DNA of 8,940 bases from Thioalkalivibrio sp. (GCA_003563455.1 PWRV01000063.1:1-8940), one strand, 5' to 3'. Positions 1 to 7,440 are shown, numbered from the stretch's first letter. Numbers and translations: made by a program. Notes: a model not told the origin generated them from the sequence alone.

Positions 1-451
1 GGCCCAGCGCGATCTCTGCGTCATCGAGCAGGCAGGCATCGAGCGCGCTTCGCAGGGCGGTTTCATCCATGCCCATGCCGATCAGTACCAACTCCTGCCG
101 GCGGTCGCCCCATTCGCCCTCGAATTCCCGCTCAATACCCAAACGGTGCTCCGGGTCCTCAGGCCAGTGGGTTTTGTCCACGGCGCTCCACCACATGCCA
201 GCGGCGCCGTGCCGGCATGCTCCGCCTGCCTGCGACCAGAACGCGGCAAAGTCCGGCCGCGAAGCCAGCCAGAACCAGCCTTTCGAGCGCACCACCCCGG
301 GCCATTCGCTGTGAATCAGGTTCCAGAAGCGCTGGGGATGGAACGGTCGCCGGGCGCGGTAGACGAAGCTCGTGATTCCGTACTCCTCGGTCTCCGGCAC
401 ATGTTTTCCGCGCAGTTCCTTCAGCCAGCCCGGTGCTCGCATCGGGGCCAT
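1..451 (-). pseudogene. COG0523 (CobW/zinc-chaperone) GTPase, C-terminal domain only; runs off window start
   Basis: The reading frame on the minus strand from about 451 to the window edge encodes the CobW C-terminal domain of COG0523 GTPases. Visible landmarks are APGWLKELRG, HVPETEEYGI, FVYRARRPFHP, SKGWFWLASRPDFA, SQAGGACRHG and GDRRQELVLIG, all typical of the subgroup linked to zinc homeostasis. The first recognisable residues are APGW at about 425-436. Nothing upstream in this frame encodes the N-terminal P-loop GTPase domain or the CxCC metal motif, about two thirds of a normal protein. Instead the sequence passes directly into a Fur-family gene in another frame. In-frame ATGs at 449-451 and 440-442 lack a clear ribosome site. 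Without its GTPase domain the fragment cannot act as a metallochaperone. The family assignment is secure; loss of function is an inference. The 3' end lies outside the window. Confidence 0.85.
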
Positions 452-785
452 CCAGATAGACGATCTGGCCGCACCGTGTGCAGTGAAAATGCACAGGATC
501 GCCCGCCTGCGTGCGATCCATCGCGTTGAAGCGCCAAACCCGGTCCTCCGTGGCAATCCGGTGCGCGAGATCGCGTTCCACCAGCCAGTCCAACACTCGA
601 TACAGCGTCACCCGGTCCACATCCAGGCCCCGCTCTTCGATGGCTTCCTCGATCTGCTGGTGAGAAAGCGCCACTGCACTGCGAAGCAGGATTTCCAGCA
701 CGGCAACGCGTGCCGGAGTCAGGCGGCCGTCGGCTGCCCTCAGCAATGAACGCGCCCGGGACTGGAAGTCTGTTTCCGCCATCAT
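159..785 (-). pseudogene. Fur/Zur-family metal-dependent repressor, truncated and run on into foreign frame
   Basis: Residues from MAETDF onward form a Fur-family DNA-binding domain: a helical start, LTPARVAVLEILL, then the recognition region DRVTLYRVLDWLVERDLAH. A dimerisation-domain start follows, with HFHCTRCGQIVYLDG, which supplies the first structural CxxC and part of the regulatory metal site. After YLDG, near position 450, homology stops. A normal member would continue about 40 residues through a second Cys pair and His ligands. Here the frame reads nonsense (an alternate frame of the COG0523 gene) until a stop at 159. Start candidates are ATGs at 785, 782 and 815; 785 or 782 best matches family length. 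Adjacency to a COG0523 gene suggests a zinc (Zur-like) rather than iron regulator. It lies 58 bases downstream of the sulfatase-like gene on the same strand. The product may bind DNA but probably cannot dimerise or sense metal properly. Confidence 0.8.
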
Positions 786-843
786 GGTCTCATTGCAGCA
801 CTCGATACCGAACATGGCAATCCCGGGAAATGCCGCAGACGCA

Positions 844-2508
844 CTACATCGCCGACTTGCCGCGCGTGCCGGGAGAACTCAGGGTGCGCATCAGCACATC
901 ACGAAGCGCATCCATGCGCACTGAAGGGAGATCGGCATCCGGGATCATGCCCTCGGTCCAGCCCAGGGAGGCGAACCGGTCGACCAGTTCCGGGGGACCG
1001 ATGACGTGGAGCGGTACATCGAAACCATCCACGCCCGAGACAAAGCGGGCGGGCTCGTGATCGCCCAGCATCACGATCAGCGGCGAGTCTTCGGCGTGGC
1101 GTGCAGCCCACGAACCCACGGTCTGCAGACTGTAATCGACGGCGAGCCGAAACTGGTCGCGCACATAATCATGATCGCGCCAGACCACTTCCGGCGGGTC
1201 GCCCGAATCGGCCCACTCATTGAAGATTCGACCATCACCGATCGCTTCCCAGTCAATGACCGGCGGAATGGGTACCCAGGGCGCGTGGGATGAGATCAGC
1301 GCCACCTGCACCACCAGCGGCGTGCGTCCCGGCGCGCCCTGCGGTGGCTGGCGTTCCAGCCGGTCGAGGGCATGAAGCGTGAATTGATCGGGCATGGTCA
1401 CCCAGTTGAACGGATTGCCCGCATAGCCGAGGTCGGGGGCGTTATAGATCGCGTCAAAGCCAAAGAACGCACCTTCCGGCCAGGGGAAGATATGGGCAGG
1501 CTTGATCGCCACCGTGCGCAGACCTGCCTCCTGGGCGTAGTGAAACAGTGTACGCCGGGGGCTGGCCAGGAGCGCACGGTAACGGCCCTGGTTGTCCAGC
1601 CAAAGCCCCGAGGCAACCGAGCCATGGGCGAGCCAGCTCTGTCCCCCCACCATGGGCGCTGTTGCCCAGGCCGAACGCATTGCAAGTCCGCGCGCCTGAA
1701 GATCTTTCTCGATTCGGCGCAGGGTCTCGGTGTGGGTGGGCACATAAAGCGGATTTTCGAAGCTCGAACGCCCATAGCTCTCGACGTAGATGATGATCAG
1801 GTCCCGCATGTCGAGCCGGTCGAACTGCGGGGCAACGCCCGCCATCGGGTCGTTTCTGGCCAATTCGCGAAAGGATGCAAGATCGGCGCGCGTGTCGCGA
1901 ATCTGCTCGGCTCGTTCCACGCCGACCCGCGCGGTAAAAGCAGCACCCGGGATCATTTCCGATACCGCGTCGGGCAGGGTTACCATTCGGCGGGCGTCCG
2001 CGATCTCCACTACCGCCAGCGCCAGCGCAGGCAGCAGCACCACGCCAGCCGCGACCTTCGCGTTGCGCGCCGGGGTTGCCCGCGTCCAGACGCCGGTTGC
2101 CCACCAAAGCGCAGCGGCAACCAGTCCCACCACCGCAATCGCCGCGGCCAACGCCAGGGCCGAGAGCAGAAGGCCGAAGGAACCCTGCGCCAGCGACCAG
2201 CCGGCGGACAGAAGGCTCATGTCCGCCACCACGTTGAAACCGCGATTGAAAGCGATGAAGGTGCCGAAGTCCGCAACCTTGAGCACAGCGATCGCGACGA
2301 TCACAAGCGTCAGAAATGCTCGCAGGATTTTCCCGGCAAGACCCGAGCCCGTCAGAATCAGCGCGGCGATCACCACCGGCAATTCCAGCGGGAACACCCA
2401 CAGCGCGTCCCATGATGCGGCTGCGGGGTGATTCGGCTGGATCAGTACGAGGTACAGGATCAGCGTCGCCAGGAGCAGTTGCAGCTTCAGGTGCAGTCCT
2501 TGGGGCAT
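844..2508 (-). CDS. Membrane-bound sulfatase-like / phosphoglycerol-transferase-type protein (alkaline phosphatase superfamily)
   Basis: From the ATG at 2508 the protein is 554 residues. The N-terminal ~170 residues hold about five hydrophobic segments (roughly 5-24, 35-55, 61-82, 108-140, 151-169). The C-terminal half is a periplasmic alkaline-phosphatase-superfamily domain starting around residue 235 with DLIIIYVESYGRSSF. Likely metal ligands are Glu243 in VESYG and the Asp483-His484 pair in LGDHEPA; His408 sits in SSHAPW. Ser291 in GGQSWLAHG is the candidate nucleophile, where LtaS/MdoB relatives have a Thr and sulfatases a Cys/Ser. Such proteins transfer phosphoglycerol or phosphoethanolamine, or hydrolyse sulfate or phosphate esters; the substrate cannot be told. 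The frame is open further upstream to a GTG at 2625, but that would add 39 polar residues before the first membrane segment. The chosen ATG lacks a good ribosome site, so the start is uncertain. It follows the small gene ending at 2734 and precedes the damaged fur gene. Confidence 0.8.
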   Translation of the reverse strand: MPQGLHLKLQLLLATLILYLVLIQPNHPAAASWDALWVFPLELPVVIAALILTGSGLAGKILRAFLTLVIVAIAVLKVADFGTFIAFNRGFNVVADMSLLSAGWSLAQGSFGLLLSALALAAAIAVVGLVAAALWWATGVWTRATPARNAKVAAGVVLLPALALAVVEIADARRMVTLPDAVSEMIPGAAFTARVGVERAEQIRDTRADLASFRELARNDPMAGVAPQFDRLDMRDLIIIYVESYGRSSFENPLYVPTHTETLRRIEKDLQARGLAMRSAWATAPMVGGQSWLAHGSVASGLWLDNQGRYRALLASPRRTLFHYAQEAGLRTVAIKPAHIFPWPEGAFFGFDAIYNAPDLGYAGNPFNWVTMPDQFTLHALDRLERQPPQGAPGRTPLVVQVALISSHAPWVPIPPVIDWEAIGDGRIFNEWADSGDPPEVVWRDHDYVRDQFRLAVDYSLQTVGSWAARHAEDSPLIVMLGDHEPARFVSGVDGFDVPLHVIGPPELVDRFASLGWTEGMIPDADLPSVRMDALRDVLMRTLSSPGTRGKSAM

Positions 2509-2705
2509 TGGGGGGAGATTCCCTGGATCCGGTTTGCTGCCGACTCTACTGGCGAAGACGTCGAACCGAGGCGCCGACTCGAAGCGACGACGCTTGTCAC
2601 CCGATTGGCCGTATCCCGGGAACACCCACGGACCCGGTGAAATCGCGCTGTCTCCGGGCTTGTGTCGGGGCGACCCCCCCTGCCCCGCCAGGCCCGCCCG
2701 AGGGG

Positions 2706-2724
2706 ATCGCGAACGCGCCGCGAT
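2706..2724 (-). terminator. Short GC-rich hairpin after the small-gene pair
   Basis: ATCGCG and CGCGAT form a 6-bp stem with a 7-base loop, starting 10 bases past the stop codon of the gene ending at 2734. There is no T-run on the minus strand, so it is a weak intrinsic terminator candidate at best. The rest of the 225-base gap up to the sulfatase-like start shows only G/C-rich tracts (GGGGC...GCCCC at 2677-2696) and no recognisable promoter. Confidence 0.25.
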
Positions 2725-2733
2725 AGATGGGCG

Positions 2734-2952
2734 TCAGACCCGATGCAGGTCGCGTGGTGGGACGTACTCTGTCCGGGGGTCATCCTCTTCCTTGATGGCT
2801 TCAATGCCTTGTGCCTCGAGCGCGGCGATCAGCTCCTGCCCCAGCTCCCCGAGCTCATCGGCATGCCGCTTCAGGCTGGTCAGAAGGTCGGAAGCCTCGA
2901 AGTTGTCCATGCGCACGTGGGCCTGCTTGCCGGCAATCTCTTCCAGATTCAT
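2734..2952 (-). CDS. Small hypothetical protein (72 aa), acidic and helical
   Basis: I do not recognise this protein. The start at 2952 is chosen because GAGGA lies 7 bases upstream (2960-2964); the same frame is open to 3012 but those residues overlap the preceding gene. The product begins MNLEEIAGKQAHVRMDNFEA. It continues as a long, probably amphipathic helix with regularly spaced Leu (DLLTSLKRHADELGELGQEL) and ends in a charged tail (KEEDDPRTEYVPP). There is no signal peptide, membrane segment or cysteine, so it is probably cytoplasmic and possibly self- or hetero-associating. It starts 19 bases after the stop of the 75-residue gene upstream, so the two are very likely co-transcribed and may work together. 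The reading is supported by the ribosome site and operon spacing; function is unknown. Confidence 0.7.
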   Translation of the reverse strand: MNLEEIAGKQAHVRMDNFEASDLLTSLKRHADELGELGQELIAALEAQGIEAIKEEDDPRTEYVPPRDLHRV

Positions 2953-2971
2953 CGCTGGTTCCTCCGCGGGT

Positions 2972-3199
2972 TCAGTTTTCGATGCTCGGCTGTTTGGGCG
3001 CGTTCTCGTCAAAGGCGTGCGGCGGCTGACGGAACTCGTTTTTGGATTCGGCGTAGGCCTCGCCTAGCGCCGAGGAGAGTGCCAGGGCGGCGTTGCGCAT
3101 TTCCCGCGCCTTGCCGTTGATGGCCTTCGCCAGTTTCTGCCCCTGCTTCAGATCGATACTGAGGCGCAGGTGGTTGTCATCGATCCGCTCGATCTGCAT
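2972..3199 (-). CDS. Small hypothetical protein (75 aa)
   Basis: Unrecognised. The ATG at 3199 has a full GGAGG four bases upstream (3204-3208), a strong if slightly close ribosome site. The protein starts with a short strand-like stretch (MQIERIDDNHLRLSIDL). A basic, Ala-rich helix follows (QGQKLAKAINGKAREMRNAALALSSALGEAY), then a polar, Pro-containing tail. It has no cysteine, signal peptide or membrane segment. The helix alternates Ala/Leu with Lys/Arg/Glu in a manner compatible with a coiled coil. The 72-residue gene follows after 19 bases, suggesting a two-gene unit. The hydrolase gene ends 187 bases upstream with a hairpin in between, so this pair may have its own promoter, though I see no convincing -35/-10 on the minus strand. 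Confidence 0.7.
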   Translation of the reverse strand: MQIERIDDNHLRLSIDLKQGQKLAKAINGKAREMRNAALALSSALGEAYAESKNEFRQPPHAFDENAPKQPSIEN

Positions 3200-3318
3200 A
3201 CATCCTCCGGTCTGTCCCGTGCAATGTAACGCACCGGCTTGAAGTTACCGCGCAATGATTGCTCACTCGTGCCGCCTGTGGCGATCAACCCCCGGGGAAG
3301 CCGGGACTCTGGCCAGAA

Positions 3319-3345
3319 GCATGGCCGAACCCGGACCGGCCATGC
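3319..3345. repeat. Perfect 8-bp inverted repeat in the gap after the hydrolase gene
   Basis: GCATGGCC (3319-3326) and GGCCATGC (3338-3345) are perfectly complementary around an 11-base loop. It lies 42 bases past the minus-strand stop at 3387 and about 120 bases before the next gene. It could be a terminator stem without a T-run or a protein-binding dyad. Nothing else is evident in the 187-base gap (3200-3386). Confidence 0.4.
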
Positions 3346-3386
3346 CCGCCCCGGCACTGTCGATGCGCAGCGGAATGAATTGCGGC

Positions 3387-5009
3387 TCACGGAGCGAACC
3401 GGGCGTGCAGCCGCTCGAGATCGGCCTCGGCCCAGCCCTCCGGTTCCATCAACCCAAGCCAGGCGTTGATGTAGTCCCGCGCCGCATAGGTATGCCCGAA
3501 TCCTGGCGGCGCGGCACCGGCGGCCATGTCCGCTGCCAGTTGCAGCATGGTCACGATCGGGAACCAGCGCAGATCCTCGGACACGTCCGGACCGCGTGGT
3601 TCCTGCAGCCACGCGGGCTGGGTGTAGAAGGCCTGGGGATCGAAGAAGGTGATTGGATCGCTGGCGTACTGCAGGTAGCCGATCCGGAATGGCCCCCAGT
3701 CGGGCCCCGCCGCGTCGAATCCCAGTTCCTGGTTCATGAAGCGGACCACGGCGCCGTCGCGAAAGCGCGGCAACCACGCGGGCGAATCCGGATCCCGATC
3801 GCGGGTAACATTGCGCCAGGTCTCGCTTCGAAACGGAGGCCCGCTCCACAACGCGCCCTTGAAAGGGTCGTTGATGATGTCGTAGATGTCGAAAGAGCGA
3901 TCCGAGTTGAGTGCGCCGAGACTCAACCCGTGGAGGTACAGTTGCGGCCGGTTGTCGCTCGGGAGCGAGGACCAGTAGCCGTAAATCCGGTCAAACACCG
4001 CCCTTGCCGTCTCGACCCCGTATTCCGCCTCCGCGATCAGCGACAGCGGGCTGGGCAGGTAGGAGTACTGCACCGCCACCGAGGCGATGTCGCCGCGTTG
4101 CAGGTACTCCACAGTATCCAGCGCAGCAGGATCCACCCAGCCGGTCCCGGTAGGCGTTACCAGAAGCAGGATCGAGCGCTCGAACGCCCCCACGCGCTTG
4201 AGTTCTTCCAGGGCAAGGCGGGCCCGTTCCTCGTGGGTTTCGGCTGCATTCAGGCCCACGTACACCCGAATCGGGGCCGGTGCGGACTCACCCAGAAAGT
4301 CGCTCAACTCGGCAGCTGTCGGCCCCGAGGAGACGAAGCTGCGGCCCTGGCGCCCCAGGTCCTGCCAGTCGATATGGGAAGCCGCACTGCCCACCTGCGC
4401 AGGGTCAGTGGGACGTGGCAGGTCATCCTGGATCAGGGCGTCGAGATGCTGGTAGGAGTTGTCCGCCGCGCGCAGGCCGATCGTGAAGATCACACCGTCG
4501 ATCACCGACCAGAAAAGTGCAGCCGCGATCACGATTCCAACCACATTGGACACGTGCGGTGCCACATAGGGCTGGAAGCGCTTCGACATGAACTGAAAGG
4601 TGCGCATGAACAGCCTCGCGATCGACAGCAGGACCGCAAAGATGAGCAGTGTCATCACCGCCACCGTCACCGGTTGCACTCCCCCGATCTCCTCCATGCC
4701 CATCAGAGCGCGTATGGAGTTCTGCCATTCGGTCGCCTGCCACAGAAAAGTGACAGCCACCACGATGCAGGCCACGGTAGCCAGCAACTTGATGACCCAG
4801 TCCAGCCGTGGCCCCGGAACCGGAAATTCAAGGTAGTGCCACAGCCAGCGCCCAAAGACCCCGACCGCATAACCGGCGCTGAAGGAAACACCGGCAATCA
4901 GCCCCTGGACGATCGGCGGGCGTGGCACAAGGCTGGGCGTGAGCGAAAGCGCGAAGAACAGTGTAGCCACCAGCAGCCCCAAGACAGAAAATCCGCCCAC
5001 CCATCGCAT
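3387..5009 (-). CDS. Membrane-anchored alpha/beta-hydrolase family protein (Abhydrolase_9 type)
   Basis: The protein is 540 residues from the ATG at 5009, which has AAGGA four bases upstream and GGAGGAGG behind it (5014-5027). The frame is open to 5183, but that extension lacks such a site. The N-terminal ~180 residues carry about five hydrophobic segments (near 4-24, 35-55, 70-92, 112-134, 153-178). These match the membrane domain that precedes the catalytic part in the Abhydrolase_9/DUF2319 family. The C-terminal hydrolase domain has the nucleophile elbow HGLSLG with Ser363. Asp451 in YASDPITFF and His506 in GFGHTY are the likely remaining triad residues. The substrate is not established for this family; an esterase or lipase acting on membrane or envelope molecules is plausible. 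It is transcribed divergently from the S9 peptidase gene and its length looks complete. Confidence 0.85.
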   Translation of the reverse strand: MRWVGGFSVLGLLVATLFFALSLTPSLVPRPPIVQGLIAGVSFSAGYAVGVFGRWLWHYLEFPVPGPRLDWVIKLLATVACIVVAVTFLWQATEWQNSIRALMGMEEIGGVQPVTVAVMTLLIFAVLLSIARLFMRTFQFMSKRFQPYVAPHVSNVVGIVIAAALFWSVIDGVIFTIGLRAADNSYQHLDALIQDDLPRPTDPAQVGSAASHIDWQDLGRQGRSFVSSGPTAAELSDFLGESAPAPIRVYVGLNAAETHEERARLALEELKRVGAFERSILLLVTPTGTGWVDPAALDTVEYLQRGDIASVAVQYSYLPSPLSLIAEAEYGVETARAVFDRIYGYWSSLPSDNRPQLYLHGLSLGALNSDRSFDIYDIINDPFKGALWSGPPFRSETWRNVTRDRDPDSPAWLPRFRDGAVVRFMNQELGFDAAGPDWGPFRIGYLQYASDPITFFDPQAFYTQPAWLQEPRGPDVSEDLRWFPIVTMLQLAADMAAGAAPPGFGHTYAARDYINAWLGLMEPEGWAEADLERLHARFAP

Positions 5010-5194
5010 GTTGTCCTTGCCTCCTCCGGAGATCCAAACCCGCAGCATAGCCATGTTCACACGCGGGATAAAACGCGCTGCCGACGGGACGAGCGCTGAC
5101 AGGACCTTGTCGCATGCGAGGAGACGGGCTTGTCTCCTGGCCAGCCCCGCCGCGCAACTCTGAATCCTGCGGACAGTCCACACCTTCTAACGGT

Positions 5195-5207
5195 CGTGAT
5201 TCTCACG
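5195..5207. repeat. CGTGA/TCACG mini-hairpin
   Basis: CGTGA, a three-base loop TTC, and TCACG form a perfect 5-bp stem inside the left arm of the inverted-repeat element. The right arm repeats CGTGA but does not have the matching half, so the two arms differ here. Confidence 0.35.
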
Positions 5208-5320
5208 AAAAGCCCGCCAGTGGGAGCCCGTGTGGTTTGGAAGGTCGCCGCTGCAGGAGGTTAGCCTCTGGCCGTTGGTTTTCTGGCACCCGATCGGCGG
5301 TAGGCTCGTCTCCGATACGC

Positions 5321-5342
5321 AACCCGCTTTCGCGGGGGTTTC
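5321..5342 (+). terminator. Terminator-like hairpin upstream of the S9 peptidase gene
   Basis: CCCGC (5323-5327), loop TTTC, and GCGGG (5332-5336) form a tight stem. Flanking AA and TT can extend it around a GG bulge, and TTTC follows on the plus strand. It resembles a short rho-independent terminator, yet no plus-strand gene is recognised upstream. It would end an unseen transcript or act within the leader of the peptidase gene. Confidence 0.4.
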
Positions 5343-5363
5343 GTGATAATCAGATTAACGGTG

Positions 5364-5378
5364 GGGTTCCGAGAACCC
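5364..5378 (+). promoter_or_regulatory. Leader hairpin just upstream of the S9 peptidase ribosome site
   Basis: GGGTTC (5364-5369) and GAACCC (5373-5378) form a perfect 6-bp stem with a CGA loop, ending 10 bases before the GGAGG ribosome site (5389-5393). It could stabilise the 5' end of the transcript or mark an operator. Confidence 0.3.
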
Positions 5379-5398
5379 GCAAGACCCTGGAGGCTGAC

Positions 5399-7417
5399 AT
5401 GCGCAAGCTGGCACTGACCCTTTCTCTCGTGATGCTGGCCACGGTCGCGTCTTCCGCCTCCGCCGAGCCCGTCGATCGGGACGTGCCGCCCCTGCTCGAC
5501 ATCGAGCTCTTCTTCGCGGATCCGCAGTACAGCGCGGCGCGTGTCTCCCCCGATGGCGAGACCGTGGCCTTTCGCAGCGCCCATGCGGGGACCATGAACG
5601 TGTGGGTGAAGGGCATCGATGAACCCTTCGATCAGGCCCGGCCGGTGACGGCCTACGACCGCTCCGTGAACCGTCACTACTGGAGCCGTGACGGGCGTTT
5701 CCTGCTCTATGCACAGGATCGCGACGGCGACGAGAACTACGAGCTCAGGGCCGTGGACCCGTTCGCCGCGGCATCTGCGGATTCGGAGGTACCGCCCTCG
5801 CGGTTGTTGGCCGGTGCGGAAGGCGCGCGGACCATCGTCTATCACCTGCCCCGCGACGAGCCCGACATTCTTTACGTGGGGCTCAACGATCGCGATCCGG
5901 CGCTGCACGATGTCTACCGGGTGCATATCGCTGCCGCAGAGCGAGAGCTGGTGGTGCGGAACGACACCGGCATCCGGCAATGGCACTTCGATGACGGTCG
6001 CTTGCGCAAGGCCGCGCGCACCACGGATGACGGAAGCACCGAGATCCTCCGCGTGAACGACGACGGCGAGCTGGGCGAAGTCGTCTACCAATGCACCTTC
6101 GAGGAGTCCTGCAGCCTCACGCGGTTCCACCCGGAAGGCCAGCGGATCTATCTCAGCACCAATGCCGGCCAGCGCGACCGCATCGAGCTCGTGCTGCTCG
6201 ATCCGGACAGCGGCGAGGAAGAGCGGGTGCACCAGGATCCCGAGCGGGAAGTGGATCTGAGCCGCGCGATTTTCTCGGACACCGACGATCGCCTGCTCGC
6301 CACGGTCTACCTCGGCGATCGCCAGCGCATCTACCCCCACGATGAGGACTTCGCCGTTCACCTTGACCGACTGCAGGAGGCCCTGCCCGAGGGCAACCTC
6401 AACATCACCTCCACGAACCGCGACGAGACCCGCTGGACCGTCGCACTGTCACGCGACACCGATCCCGGCACGGTGTACCTCTACGAAACCGGGAACACGG
6501 CACTGAGCGAACTCTACCGCATGCGTCCGGAGCTGCCGAGCGAGCACCTTGCCCGCATGCAGCCGATCCGCTACACCGCCCGTGACGGCACCGGGATTCC
6601 GGGTTATCTGACCCTGCCGCCCGGCCAGGAGCCCCGCAACCTGCCGCTCGTCGTGCACCCCCACGGTGGCCCATGGGTGCGTGACACCTGGGGATACCGC
6701 GGCACGGTGCAGTTTCTCGCCAACCGTGGCTACGCAGTGCTGCAACCCAATTTCCGCGGCTCTTCGGGCTATGGCAAGGAATTCCTCAATGCCGGCAACC
6801 GCGGCTGGGGCACGGGGGTCATGCAGCACGACATCACCGATGGCGTGAAGCATCTGATTGACGAGGGCATTGCCGATCCCGAGCGGATCGGTATCTACGG
6901 GGCCTCCTACGGCGGCTTCGCAACCCTCGCGGGCCTTGCCTTCACGCCCGAGCTCTACGCCGCCGGCGTATCGGTGGTCGGACCCTCGAACATCATCAGC
7001 CTGGTCGAGTCCTTTCCCGCCTACTGGCGCCCGGGCATCGCGCGCTGGCATCGGCGTGTCGGCGATCCCGAAGACCCGGAGGACCGGGAGCGGCTGAAGG
7101 CGCAGTCACCCCTGTTCTCGGCCCAGCGCATGCAGGCACCGCTGATGGTCGTTCATGGCGCCAACGACCCGCGGGTGGTCCAGGCCGAGTCCGATCAGAT
7201 CGTCCGCGTGCTCAGGGATGCCGGGCACGAGGTGAAGTATTACCTTGCCCCGGACGAGGGTCACGGCCTAGTCGACGAGACGAACCGTCTCGCGGTAATG
7301 GCTGCGCTGGAGGAGTTTTTCGCGGACCACCTCGGAGGCCGATTGCAGGCGCCCCACGCAGCGAGGGTCGAGGAGCGGCGCGAAGCTCTGCGCGTGGACC
7401 TCTCAACGCTGGACTGA
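5399..7417 (+). CDS. Secreted S9-family (prolyl oligopeptidase type) serine peptidase
   Basis: The 672-residue protein starts at the ATG at 5399, with GGAGG five bases upstream. The same frame is open back to 5114 by chance, but only this start gives a signal peptide: basic MRK, a hydrophobic core, and a cleavage site after Ala22 (SSASA/EPVD). Export to the periplasm or beyond is therefore expected. Residues ~30-400 form the beta-propeller part, with repeated motifs of the type ARVSPDGETVAF, YWSRDGRFLLYAQD and TRFHPEGQRIYL. The catalytic alpha/beta-hydrolase domain follows, with HPHGGPW (His422 onward). The triad is Ser503 in GASYGG, Asp590 in HGANDPRV and His622 in DEGHGL. It probably cleaves short peptides on the carboxyl side of Pro or Ala; exact specificity is unknown. 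The length is normal for S9 enzymes and no key residue is missing. It stands alone, divergent from the hydrolase gene and convergent with the encapsulin operon. Confidence 0.93.
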   Translation: MRKLALTLSLVMLATVASSASAEPVDRDVPPLLDIELFFADPQYSAARVSPDGETVAFRSAHAGTMNVWVKGIDEPFDQARPVTAYDRSVNRHYWSRDGRFLLYAQDRDGDENYELRAVDPFAAASADSEVPPSRLLAGAEGARTIVYHLPRDEPDILYVGLNDRDPALHDVYRVHIAAAERELVVRNDTGIRQWHFDDGRLRKAARTTDDGSTEILRVNDDGELGEVVYQCTFEESCSLTRFHPEGQRIYLSTNAGQRDRIELVLLDPDSGEEERVHQDPEREVDLSRAIFSDTDDRLLATVYLGDRQRIYPHDEDFAVHLDRLQEALPEGNLNITSTNRDETRWTVALSRDTDPGTVYLYETGNTALSELYRMRPELPSEHLARMQPIRYTARDGTGIPGYLTLPPGQEPRNLPLVVHPHGGPWVRDTWGYRGTVQFLANRGYAVLQPNFRGSSGYGKEFLNAGNRGWGTGVMQHDITDGVKHLIDEGIADPERIGIYGASYGGFATLAGLAFTPELYAAGVSVVGPSNIISLVESFPAYWRPGIARWHRRVGDPEDPEDRERLKAQSPLFSAQRMQAPLMVVHGANDPRVVQAESDQIVRVLRDAGHEVKYYLAPDEGHGLVDETNRLAVMAALEEFFADHLGGRLQAPHAARVEERREALRVDLSTLD

Positions 7418-7440
7418 GGCAGCCCGCGCTACAAAGCCTC

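Larger units (their letters stand above)
5188..5362. mobile_element. Possible small inverted-repeat (MITE-like) element with 7-base direct repeat
   Basis: The 21-base arms at 5197-5217 (read on the minus strand) and 5332-5352 (plus strand) match at 18 of 21 positions; both contain TTTCGTGA-N-AATCA. The direct repeat TAACGGT lies just outside each arm (5188-5194 and 5356-5362), as a target-site duplication would. The enclosed ~115 bases show no coding potential or known RNA. Each arm follows a GC-rich hairpin reading outward, so an alternative is two outward-facing terminator-like structures that resemble each other. This element fills much of the 389-base divergent intergenic region (5010-5398). 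No convincing promoter was found there beyond a lone GATAAT at 5345-5350. Confidence 0.35.

Noticed and set aside
786..843. Fur or Zur operator between the sulfatase-like gene and the fur remnant
   Set aside because: No convincing dyad resembling a Fur or Zur box was found in this short gap.
1372..2431. Plus-strand open frames opposite the sulfatase-like gene
   Set aside because: Composition and overlap mark them as shadows of the minus-strand membrane protein.
3255..5099. Long open frame (over 600 codons) on the plus strand opposite the hydrolase gene
   Set aside because: It mirrors the minus-strand gene, has no ribosome site or recognisable domain, and shows Arg/Pro/His-rich composition typical of GC-rich antisense frames.
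5010..5183. N-terminal extension of the hydrolase to 5183
   Set aside because: The ATG at 5009 has the strongest ribosome site and starts just before the first membrane segment.
5230..5330. tRNA-like stretch (GGAAGGTCGCC start, considered as tRNA-Sec or another tRNA)
   Set aside because: No cloverleaf, T-loop GTTCRA motif or matching acceptor stem could be built.
5114..5398. N-terminal extension of the S9 peptidase frame by 95 residues
   Set aside because: The frame is open by chance. The ATG at 5399 has GGAGG at ideal spacing and a clean signal peptide, and the extension would bury it and cross the inverted-repeat element.
5261..6361. Minus-strand open frame of 366 codons opposite the S9 peptidase
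   Set aside because: It is antisense to a well-supported propeller domain, with no family match and no ribosome site.
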